Positions 1-5,892 of a stretch of DNA of 11,919 bases are shown here, piece after piece. Each line of letters starts with the position of its first letter. Position 1 is the stretch's first letter. Location of the stretch: NCBI GenBank assembly GCA_945938055.1, contig CAMEUH010000058.1, positions 1-11,919 on the forward strand, given 5' to 3'. Both the position numbers and the translations under genes were made by a program. Source of the DNA: an uncultured Eubacteriaceae bacterium (GTDB lineage: Bacteria; Bacillota; Clostridia; Lachnospirales; Lachnospiraceae). The notes under the pieces are model-generated. The model was given only the letters and a program-made list of their open reading frames with translations, made no database searches and was not told the DNA's origin.

Positions 1-270
1 TGTTAAAATGACATACAGGATACCAAAGGAGGGATCAATACCTGATGTCGGGGCCGGATTCCATTCCGTACTGAACAAAATCTCTTTCAATCCTACCTTA
101 AAGATTGCAGGAGTACCACTGATGATCATGTAAAGTGCAATTGCAGCCACGGCAAATACCGCTGTAATTGCGCATACAGTAAAAATACCCTTTGCCACAT
201 TTTCGACTGTCGATTTTGAAATTCCTGATTTCGACTCAATAATCGAAACAATTTTTGTTTCACTATCCAT
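1..270 (-). CDS. pstC: Phosphate ABC transporter permease PstC, N-terminal part (runs off the window)
   Basis: This is the first 90 codons of a membrane permease that would form the PstC/PstA channel of the high-affinity phosphate importer. The frame starts at an ATG (268-270) with GAGGT about 7 nt upstream and is open to the left edge, so the C-terminal two thirds are missing. The visible part has a polar cytoplasmic N-terminus, one clear membrane segment at about residues 28-50, and a periplasm-side stretch containing FSTEWNPAP and FGILYVI, typical of PstC just before its transport domain. It lies 65 bp downstream of pstS on the same strand, the canonical pstSC order. I infer cotranscription with pstS, weakened by the intergenic hairpin at 288-322. 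The identity rests mainly on this context plus the N-terminal pattern. Confidence 0.88.
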   Translation of the reverse strand, partial: MDSETKIVSIIESKSGISKSTVENVAKGIFTVCAITAVFAVAAIALYMIISGTPAIFKVGLKEILFSTEWNPAPTSGIDPSFGILYVILT

Positions 271-287
271 ATATACCTCATATCAGC

Positions 288-322
288 CAAAGCCGGTGAT
301 TGTTCACAACCACCGGCCTTTG
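288..322 (-). promoter_or_regulatory. Intercistronic hairpin between pstS and pstC
   Basis: Arms 288-298 and 311-322 pair over 11 bp with one bulged G and a 12-nt loop. No T-tract follows on the minus strand, so it is not a normal intrinsic terminator. A hairpin here could protect the 3' end of pstS mRNA and lower pstC expression, since binding proteins are usually made in excess over permeases. That role is inference; the stem is seen directly. Confidence 0.6.
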
Positions 323-335
323 CCGTTCATATAAA

Positions 336-1247
336 TTAATCAGCTACAATAAGTCCAACCTGTTTAATAACGGCCTTGCCTTCATCTGATTTAATGTAAG
401 CAAAGAATTCCTGAACCAGTTCGCTCTGTGCGGAAATTTCACCCTTTGTAGCCATTACGAATGGTCTGCATAAGAAGTATGTACCAGCCTTAATGTTGTC
501 TGCTGTTGCTGCCACACCTTCAAGAGAAGCTGCTACTACTGTATCATCTACTGCATCAAGGGAAGCATATCCAATTGCACCCGGAGTTGCAGCTACCTTT
601 GCAATTACGGCACCGGTACTGTCTAACTCACTTGCATACTTGCATGCATCTTCTACCTTAAGAAGTTCTTCAAATGCTCCTCTTGTACCGGAACCAGCTT
701 CACGTCCGATTACAACAATCGGTGCATCATTTCCGCCAAGATCCTTCCAATTGGTTGTTTCTCCCTTATAAATGGAAATTAACTGATCTTTTGTAAGATT
801 AGTTACGGTATTTGACTTATCAACAATAACTGCAATACCATCAATTGCCACAATATTTTCAACGGCTCCTGCCTGCTTTTCTGAATCCTTTAAATTTCTT
901 GAAGAATTACCGATATCAACCTTACCGTTTGTTACTGCTTCAATACCTGCACCCGAACCTGTAAATTCCGGTGAAACCGTTACATCCGGATACTTTGCCA
1001 TAAAGCTTTCTGCAAGTGCATTTGCAAGTTTTTCCATGGAGGTTGAACCGGATAATGTAATCGAACCAGATAACTTTTTCTCCGCTGTTGCAGTTGTTTC
1101 TGCTACAGTTGTTTCTGCTGCCTGTGTTGTCTTTGTTGCATCATTGTTTGCTGTTGTAGTACTTGTCTGCTCATTTGAGCCGCAGCCTGTAAGACTTGCC
1201 ACAATAAGTGTTGCTGCCATTACGGCACCTAAAAATCTCTTTTTCAT
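336..1247 (-). CDS. pstS: Phosphate ABC transporter substrate-binding lipoprotein PstS
   Basis: This 303-aa protein captures inorganic phosphate outside the membrane and hands it to PstCA. The N-terminus is a lipoprotein signal peptide with lipobox LTGC, so Cys22 is the predicted lipidated residue. A Thr/Ala-rich linker (about 23-60) tethers the binding domain. Family motifs follow: LSGSTSMEKLA (65-75), FTGSGAGIEA (95-104), VDIGNSSRNL (110-119) and GREAGSGTRGAFEE (181-194), which supply the Ser, Arg, Asp and Thr ligands of the phosphate pocket. AAGGAAGAG precedes the start. It is downstream of ppk and upstream of pstC on the same strand. The 182-bp gap after ppk holds PhoP-like repeats and a leader hairpin, so phosphate-starvation induction is likely. 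Confidence 0.96.
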   Translation of the reverse strand: MKKRFLGAVMAATLIVASLTGCGSNEQTSTTTANNDATKTTQAAETTVAETTATAEKKLSGSITLSGSTSMEKLANALAESFMAKYPDVTVSPEFTGSGAGIEAVTNGKVDIGNSSRNLKDSEKQAGAVENIVAIDGIAVIVDKSNTVTNLTKDQLISIYKGETTNWKDLGGNDAPIVVIGREAGSGTRGAFEELLKVEDACKYASELDSTGAVIAKVAATPGAIGYASLDAVDDTVVAASLEGVAATADNIKAGTYFLCRPFVMATKGEISAQSELVQEFFAYIKSDEGKAVIKQVGLIVAD

Positions 1248-1297
1248 AATTTCTCTCTTCCTTCTTTTCTAGATTTTTCTTTTTTGATTTCCGCATT

Positions 1298-1344
1298 GTG
1301 GCACAGGGTATGGTTTCGGTTATGGAGTCGGTTCCCCGTGCCAC
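1298..1344 (-). promoter_or_regulatory. pstS leader hairpin with a tandem-repeat loop
   Basis: Arms 1298-1308 and 1334-1344 form an 11-bp stem in the minus-strand RNA. One of its pairs is G-U, and the same position would be an A-C mismatch in plus-strand RNA, so the structure favours pstS-sense RNA. The 25-nt loop is one base plus two adjacent 12-bp repeats (1310-1321 and 1322-1333, 10 of 12 identical). No T-tract follows, so it is not a simple terminator. If the predicted pstS promoter is right, the stem begins within about ten bases of the 5' end and could stabilise the mRNA or be a regulatory target. Confidence 0.6.
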
Positions 1345-1356
1345 ATGCTACTTGTA

Positions 1357-1421
1357 ATCTTAGATTTTCAATGTAAAATCAAAAACCATATTTATGTAAA
1401 GATTATGCAAATTAAATGTAA
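1357..1421 (-). promoter_or_regulatory. pstS promoter region with PhoP-box-like repeats
   Basis: On the minus strand TTACAT (1416-1421), TTGCAT (1405-1410) and TTACAT (1394-1399) recur with an exact 11-nt period, the spacing of PhoP-binding direct repeats in Gram-positive bacteria. A further TTACAT (1371-1376) lies 23 nt on, followed after 8 nt by a weak -10-like TAAGAT (1357-1362). No good -35 is present, as expected for an activator-dependent promoter. The repeats are seen directly; control by PhoP is inferred from the repeat form and the gene served. The array starts only 9 bp past the ppk stop codon. Confidence 0.65.
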
Positions 1422-1429
1422 TCTATTTA

Positions 1430-3499
1430 CTAAGACTCCAAAAGTCCTCCGGCATTTTCATAAGACTGGGAAAACAACAGCTCCTGGGCATTAAACGCAG
1501 TTTCTCCTTCTTTTAATGCGACTCTTTTATAAGAGCCATCCGGTTTCTGTTCTCTTGCTTTTATTCCGTCACTGAGCATGGTTGTAAATAATTCCAGAAT
1601 CCTCATTTTTATATCTTCATCATAAACCGGAACTGCAACCTCCACTCTTCTTGTGGTATTTCTTGTCATGAAATCCGCAGATGCAATGTAAACTTTTCTG
1701 CGTTTCGCCGTTCCAAAAATATAAATTCTTGAATGTTCCAGATATCTTCCCACGATGCTGATTACCCGGATATTTTCTGTTTTACCCGGAATTCCTGCCA
1801 CAAGACAGCATATTCCTCGGATAATCATTTCTACCCGTACACCTGCCATTGATGCCTCAATCAGCTTATCAATAATCGTTTTATCCGTAAGGGAATTCAG
1901 TTTCAGACCAATATATGCGTCTTCTCCTTTTTTCGCTGCCTGAATTTCCTCTTCTATCATGTCAAGCACCTTATTTTGAAGACATTTCGGTGCAACCAGC
2001 AGATGATTTGACGATTCAATTACTTTCCCAAGTGCGAGCGCATTAAAAATCTGTGCTGTTTCAATACCAATATCAATGGAAGCTGTCATCAGTGATAAAT
2101 CTGTATACAGTTTTGCCGTTTTTTCATTATAATTTCCCGTCCCGATCTGGGTAATGTATTCTACCTGATTCTCGCCTTTTCTTGTAATCAGACAAAGCTT
2201 GGAATGAACCTTCAGCTTATCCAGTCCGTAAATAATACGACATCCGGCATCTTCCAGCCTCCGGGACCATTCAATATTATTCTCTTCATCAAAACGTGCT
2301 CTCAATTCCACCAGCACAATTACTTCCTTGCCATTTTCTGCCGCATCAATTAAAAGCTCAACAATCTTACTCATTCTTGCCACGCGGTACAGCGTCATTT
2401 TAATGGATACAACACTCGGATCCTGCCCTGCCTCTTCCAGCAGCTTTAGAAATGGGCGCATACTTTCATACGGATAGGATAATAATTTATCCTTTTCCTT
2501 AATCTGCTCCATCATGGAACGCTCTTCATCAATAAATGGTGATTTCTGTGGAATTCTTCTCTCGTAAAACAATTCCCTTTTATCCCTTAAAAGATCCCTT
2601 ATAATAGATACAAAAGATAAGTCCAGCGGTGCCCGTGAATGAAACACCTGATTTACGTTAATTTCCAGATAATTACAAATAACCGCAATAATATTTTCAT
2701 TAATGTTACGTGAAAACTCCAGCTTTACCGGGCACAGTTTCCGGCGTTTGCGAATCAGCTCTGACATAATATCCCTATAATCCAGATCCTCATCATAGGA
2801 GGCTTCATCTGCATCAATGTCTGCATTCCGGATAATCCGGATTAAAGATTTACTTTTCACGGTATAACTCTCAAATATCTGTGGTGCAAAATGAAGTATC
2901 AGTTCCTCCACCAGCATGAATCTCTGTGTATCAGAAGGTATTGGAACCAGCCGTTTAAATATTTCATTACTGCATGGCACTATGCCAAGTTTTTCATTAT
3001 TTCTTGCCGTACGCAAAACAACGACCGCATAAATTTCCTGATTTTTAAGAAACGGAAAAGGCTGTTTCTTTCCAATTACCTGAGGCGACAGCAATGGCTT
3101 GATTTCATTATTAAAGTACTGCTCCAGATATTCGGCTTCCTTCTCGTTTAATTCCGTAAAATTCACAAGACTGATTCCCTCTTCTTCTGCCCTTCTCATT
3201 AAGTCCTCATAAATCCGGTCCTTCTCTACAGACATCTCATGAACATTCTCAAGAATGGCATCTATCTGCTCCTTACAAGTCATGTTCGTTTTATTGTCTC
3301 GGTCCTCTTTTGATACCATCATGCGGTCATGCAGGGATCCAACCCTTACCATGAAAAATTCATCCAGATTACTCTGGAATATGGAAATAAAGGATAAACG
3401 CTCTGCAAAAGGGACACTCTCATCTGCCGCCTCTTCCAGAACCCTCTGGTTAAATTTCAGCCAGGATAACTCTCTGTTGGCATAACAATTATAAGTCAT
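1430..3499 (-). CDS. ppk: Polyphosphate kinase 1
   Basis: PPK1 reversibly transfers the ATP gamma-phosphate onto inorganic polyphosphate, building a phosphate and energy store. The 689-aa length matches typical PPK1 (about 690). In order are the N-terminal domain with NRELSWLKFNQRVLEEA (8-24) and QSNLDEFFMVRVGSL (42-56), a head domain with FPFLKNQEIYAVV (148-160), and two phospholipase-D-like catalytic domains. The autophosphorylated histidine is predicted as His432 in KVHSKLCL. The second conserved histidine is His589 in YLEHSR. TGNYNEKTAKLYTDLSL (454-470) and SADFMTRNTTRRVEVAVP (607-624) are also typical. A GGGAGG ribosome binding site lies 8 nt before the ATG. A strong terminator upstream separates it from the PHP gene, so it probably has its own promoter at 3540-3582. 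No terminator is seen before pstS, so readthrough into pstS is possible. Confidence 0.97.
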   Translation of the reverse strand: MTYNCYANRELSWLKFNQRVLEEAADESVPFAERLSFISIFQSNLDEFFMVRVGSLHDRMMVSKEDRDNKTNMTCKEQIDAILENVHEMSVEKDRIYEDLMRRAEEEGISLVNFTELNEKEAEYLEQYFNNEIKPLLSPQVIGKKQPFPFLKNQEIYAVVVLRTARNNEKLGIVPCSNEIFKRLVPIPSDTQRFMLVEELILHFAPQIFESYTVKSKSLIRIIRNADIDADEASYDEDLDYRDIMSELIRKRRKLCPVKLEFSRNINENIIAVICNYLEINVNQVFHSRAPLDLSFVSIIRDLLRDKRELFYERRIPQKSPFIDEERSMMEQIKEKDKLLSYPYESMRPFLKLLEEAGQDPSVVSIKMTLYRVARMSKIVELLIDAAENGKEVIVLVELRARFDEENNIEWSRRLEDAGCRIIYGLDKLKVHSKLCLITRKGENQVEYITQIGTGNYNEKTAKLYTDLSLMTASIDIGIETAQIFNALALGKVIESSNHLLVAPKCLQNKVLDMIEEEIQAAKKGEDAYIGLKLNSLTDKTIIDKLIEASMAGVRVEMIIRGICCLVAGIPGKTENIRVISIVGRYLEHSRIYIFGTAKRRKVYIASADFMTRNTTRRVEVAVPVYDEDIKMRILELFTTMLSDGIKAREQKPDGSYKRVALKEGETAFNAQELLFSQSYENAGGLLES

Positions 3500-3539
3500 T
3501 GCTTTTTCCTCCCGTAAATTGTTAGTTTCTCTTGAGTTT

Positions 3540-3582
3540 AATATACTTTTTCCATGTAAAATCCCTACTATTACTTTGTAAA
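3540..3582 (-). promoter_or_regulatory. Predicted ppk promoter with PhoP-like repeats
   Basis: TTTACA occurs twice on the minus strand, at 3577-3582 and 3555-3560, 22 nt apart (two 11-nt periods; the middle repeat is degenerate). The downstream copy is TTTACAT, and 8 nt later comes the -10-like TATATT (3540-3545). The pstS promoter has the same layout with the same 8-nt gap. The predicted start of transcription is near 3533, about 35 nt before the ppk ATG. PhoP control is inferred. Confidence 0.5.
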
Positions 3583-3601
3583 TTTCTTCTAAATTAAACG
3601 T

Positions 3602-3641
3602 AAAAAATCCGGTTTCATCATACTTTCTGATGAAACCGGAT
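3602..3641 (-). terminator. Rho-independent terminator after the PHP-family gene
   Basis: A perfect 14-bp inverted repeat (3607-3620 and 3628-3641) with a 7-nt loop is followed on the minus strand by a run of Ts (3602-3607). It starts about 20 bp past the stop codon of the gene at 3662 and ends the mgtC-PHP transcription unit before ppk. Confidence 0.93.
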
Positions 3642-3661
3642 AAAATCTTTAACTATTTTCC

Positions 3662-4465
3662 CTATTCCAAAGGCAAAAACTGTGCCTCCCGCCTGTCATA
3701 CACCGTAAAATACCGAAATCCTGCTTCCTTTAGCATCTCATACCCCTGCTTTGTAACAATGCCGACATGTTCCAGAAGATGAGCATCCGAGCCAACTGTA
3801 ATAATCTCGCCTCCCAATTCCCGGTAGAGCTTTAAAAGATACATGTCGGGCATGGTATCCTTTAATCCACGCGCTATTCCAGACATGTTCAATTCAATTC
3901 CTTTTCCCCTCTCAATTACCTTCTTAAATATTTCCACATACTGTTCCTGATACTGCCTGACATCTACCTCAATCCCTGTCTGCATATACACATATCTTGA
4001 CGGATAAGTAACATGTCCAAGTACATCATAATCATACTCGGCAGCCAATGTATATAGCCATTCCACATAGCCATCATAAACCACGTGATAATCTGTTTCG
4101 TTATAATTATAATCATATGCGTCCTTATCATCCCACAGATTATGAATGGAGCCGATGATAAAATCCAGGGGATACTCTGCAAGAAACCTTAACGCTTCCT
4201 TACGGTTTGCCTGAGGCTGTCCATATTCCACCCCAGAAAGCACCTTAAGCCGTCCCCGGTATGCTTCTTTCATCTCTTCAAGCTCTTTATATAAACTTTT
4301 GCAGTCCAGAATATATTCATATGGTTTGTCCGAGTAAATATCCATGTGGTCGGTAATGGCAATCTCCGAAAGCCCTCTTTCGATTGCCGTTTCACAAATA
4401 TCACGCAGCTCATGTGCTCCGTCAAATGAATATTTCGAATGCAGATGATAATCTACTAAATACAT
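3662..4465 (-). CDS. PHP-family phosphoesterase, histidinol-phosphatase (HisJ/HisK-like)
   Basis: This 267-aa soluble enzyme has the full set of PHP-domain metal ligands: HxH at His7/His9 (DYHLHSKYSFDG), TDH at 39-40, Glu80 (GVEYGQ), His108 (GSIHNL), His151 (VLGHVTYPSRY) and DAH at 227-229 (TVGSDAH). These ligands build a trinuclear metal site that hydrolyses a phosphomonoester. Length and motif order match the HisJ-type histidinol-phosphatase family, which removes phosphate from L-histidinol phosphate in histidine synthesis. No other his gene is in the window, so the substrate is not proved and another sugar or nucleotide phosphate is possible. GGGAAGGAA precedes the ATG. The gene starts 29 bp after mgtC, so the two probably share a transcript, and it is followed by a strong terminator. 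Confidence 0.85.
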   Translation of the reverse strand: MYLVDYHLHSKYSFDGAHELRDICETAIERGLSEIAITDHMDIYSDKPYEYILDCKSLYKELEEMKEAYRGRLKVLSGVEYGQPQANRKEALRFLAEYPLDFIIGSIHNLWDDKDAYDYNYNETDYHVVYDGYVEWLYTLAAEYDYDVLGHVTYPSRYVYMQTGIEVDVRQYQEQYVEIFKKVIERGKGIELNMSGIARGLKDTMPDMYLLKLYRELGGEIITVGSDAHLLEHVGIVTKQGYEMLKEAGFRYFTVYDRREAQFLPLE

Positions 4466-4494
4466 TTTTTTGTCCGTTCCTTCCCTGACCGGTA

Positions 4495-5187
4495 TTAGTA
4501 CAGAATCTCTTCCATGAAGAAAACCTCTTCAATTCCACTGAGTTCTGTCATGACCTTGTCGTGATTCAGCTTCACACCCAAATCCAGCTGTATCGTCAGA
4601 TTAATGTAATCCCCGTTTCGTTTCTTTTCCATGGAGCATACTTTAAAGCCATGCTCTTTGATGCAATTCATGACCTTCTTGACACCCTCACTATTTTCTA
4701 CTTCCATCTGAATTCTTAAATCCCGGTTAAATTTGTCCTGCCTTTTGCTGATACCTGCCATAAACGTAATCACAACCATAGTCAGTAAAAAGGTAACCAC
4801 GGCAGAAATGATATATCCGGCTCCAATAGAAATTCCCAGTACTGCTGTTGTCCATAACGTTGCCGCCGTTGTAAGTCCTTTCACGTGGCTTTTTCCTGTC
4901 ACCACGATGGTGCCAACGCCAAGAAATCCGATACCACTAAGAACTCCTTGTGCCAGTCTTACCGGGTCTCCCGAACCATATAACATAATACAGCGGATAT
5001 CAATAATCTGTGCCAGTGCCGAACCAAGGCACACCAACGCAAAGGTTCTCATGCCAGCAACCTGCTTTGATGCTCCCCGCTCTATTCCTATGACAGACCC
5101 CATTACTGTTGCTAAAACCAACCGGATGACCACGGAAATTTCGTTCAGCTCCTGCAGACCTGCAAAAAAATTCACAAAAGCTCCCAT
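4495..5187 (-). CDS. MgtC/SapB family membrane protein
   Basis: This 230-aa protein has the MgtC core: RLVLATVMGSVIGIERG (22-38), QVAGMRTFALVCLGSAL (42-58) and RLAQGVLSGIGFLGVGTIVV (77-96), then GLTTAATLW (104-112). These span four or five membrane segments up to about residue 145. A C-terminal soluble ACT-like domain (about 155-230) follows, as in the longer MgtC-like proteins. The start is the ATG at 5187, because GGAGG (5196-5200) sits 8 nt upstream; an in-frame TTG at 5202 overlaps that site and is unlikely to be used. MgtC proteins have been linked to growth in low magnesium and, in Salmonella, to restraint of ATP synthase and phosphate uptake. A phosphate role here would fit the nearby ppk-pst genes but is inference. 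Probably cotranscribed with the PHP gene. Confidence 0.9.
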   Translation of the reverse strand: MGAFVNFFAGLQELNEISVVIRLVLATVMGSVIGIERGASKQVAGMRTFALVCLGSALAQIIDIRCIMLYGSGDPVRLAQGVLSGIGFLGVGTIVVTGKSHVKGLTTAATLWTTAVLGISIGAGYIISAVVTFLLTMVVITFMAGISKRQDKFNRDLRIQMEVENSEGVKKVMNCIKEHGFKVCSMEKKRNGDYINLTIQLDLGVKLNHDKVMTELSGIEEVFFMEEILY

Positions 5188-5195
5188 CTGTCCGT

Positions 5196-5200
5196 CCTCC
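5196..5200 (-). promoter_or_regulatory. Ribosome binding site that fixes the mgtC-like start
   Basis: GGAGG on the minus strand lies 8 nt before the ATG at 5187. It overlaps the upstream TTG codon, which therefore cannot use it. Confidence 0.85.
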
Positions 5201-5219
5201 AAATTAAATATTTAGCTTT

Positions 5220-5247
5220 ATCTTAACATATTTCATGAAAAAGTAAA
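5220..5247 (-). promoter_or_regulatory. Possible promoter for the mgtC-PHP unit
   Basis: On the minus strand TTTACT (5242-5247), a 16-nt spacer and TAAGAT (5220-5225) make a weak vegetative-type promoter about 33 nt before the mgtC-like ATG. Both hexamers are imperfect, so transcription continuing from spmB is also possible. Confidence 0.3.
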
Positions 5248-5296
5248 ATCCTAACTTCACACCGCTCATCCATACATTGATGGTTTTTCCTGGATT

Positions 5297-5821
5297 TTAC
5301 ATCATTCTTGCAATAAACACACTGGCAGCAATTCCGGCAAATGTACTAAGTAATGCACCAGTCAGCGTCCAGCGTGTTTTTTTAATTTTTGCTGTCATGA
5401 AATATACCGACATGGTATAGAATACGGTTTCCGTGCACCCCATCATAATCGATGTCACAAGTCCGATATACGAATCCGTTCCATATTCTTTAAATATGTC
5501 CAGCGCAAGCCCTGTTGCCGCAGATGATGAAAATAAACGCACAATTGCAAGTGGAATCAATTCACCCGGAAAATATAACCGTTCTGCCACAAATGCCAGT
5601 TTTCCACAAAAAAAATCCAAAAATCCGGATGCCCTTAACACTCCTACTCCAACCATCAGCCCCACCAGCGTAGGCATAATATCAACAACCGTTTTGATTC
5701 CATCCTTTGCTCCCTTTACAAAGCTATCATATACATTCCGCTTCATGAGAACCGCAAAGCCAACAATATAGAAAATCACAAACGGAATGATATAATCCGA
5801 TATGTAAACAACAAATTCCAT
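5297..5821 (-). CDS. spmB: Spore maturation protein B
   Basis: SpmB is a small membrane protein that, with SpmA, is needed for normal dehydration of the spore core and heat resistance in Bacillus and Clostridium. This 174-aa form (178 from an upstream in-frame ATG at 5833) matches the usual length of about 178. It shows the Gate/nucleoside-recognition fold: an N-terminal membrane segment, then GAKDGIKTVVDIMPTLVGLMVGVGVLRASGFLDF, ELIPLAIVRLFSSSAATGLALDIF and a GCTETVFYTMSVYF segment, ending in a hydrophobic helix. I prefer the ATG at 5821. The ATG at 5833 has no ribosome binding site, lies inside a hairpin arm and would be about 8 nt from the predicted sigmaE start site; the ATG at 5821 has a weak GGTG 6 nt upstream. 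spmA is not adjacent: two glycosyltransferase genes lie between them. Confidence 0.92.
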   Translation of the reverse strand: MEFVVYISDYIIPFVIFYIVGFAVLMKRNVYDSFVKGAKDGIKTVVDIMPTLVGLMVGVGVLRASGFLDFFCGKLAFVAERLYFPGELIPLAIVRLFSSSAATGLALDIFKEYGTDSYIGLVTSIMMGCTETVFYTMSVYFMTAKIKKTRWTLTGALLSTFAGIAASVFIARMM

Positions 5822-5859
5822 AAAAAACACCATAAAATGCTTTGTTACATTTTATGGTG
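5822..5859 (-). terminator. Terminator of the glycosyltransferase pair, overlapping the spmB start
   Basis: A perfect 12-bp inverted repeat (5828-5839 and 5848-5859) with an 8-nt loop is followed on the minus strand by six Ts (5822-5827), with G-C pairs at the base of the stem. It lies 33 bp after the stop codon of the upstream glycosyltransferase gene. The T-tract directly abuts the ATG at 5821, and the upstream ATG at 5833 is in the descending arm. The ascending arm contains the -10-like element of the predicted spmB promoter. Confidence 0.8.
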
Positions 5860-5877
5860 CTCTCTTAATTTCTATTC
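5849..5877 (-). promoter_or_regulatory. SigmaE-like promoter of spmB
   Basis: GAATAGA (5871-5877), a 14-nt spacer and CATAAAAT (5849-5856) fit the sigmaE consensus known from Bacillus (KMATATT, 14-15 nt, CATACAMT) at 5/7 and 7/8 positions. TAACAAA follows one base later (5841-5847). The spmA promoter shares all these elements. The predicted start site (about 5841-5843) falls in the loop of the terminator hairpin. SigmaE control of spmA/spmB is established in B. subtilis; the assignment here is from the sequence only. Confidence 0.55.
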
Positions 5878-5892
5878 ATCCCATAGGATTCT

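Noticed and set aside
1298..1344. Terminator for ppk
   Set aside because: The stem is strong but no T-tract follows on the minus strand, and it lies downstream of the predicted pstS promoter.
1430..3499. Phospholipase-D-like domains suggesting cardiolipin synthase
   Set aside because: The full-length architecture, the KVHSK and EHSR histidines and the N-terminal NRELSWL motif are those of PPK1, and the length matches it.
4733..5215. A 160-codon open frame on the plus strand
   Set aside because: It is antisense to the MgtC-like gene, whose conserved motifs fix the coding strand; the composition is not protein-like.
5244..5299. An 8-bp inverted repeat (TAAAATCC/GGATTTTA) between spmB and the mgtC-like gene, considered as a terminator
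   Set aside because: The arms are 40 nt apart with only a weak inner stem, are AT-rich, and one arm overlaps the spmB stop codon. It is too weak to call.
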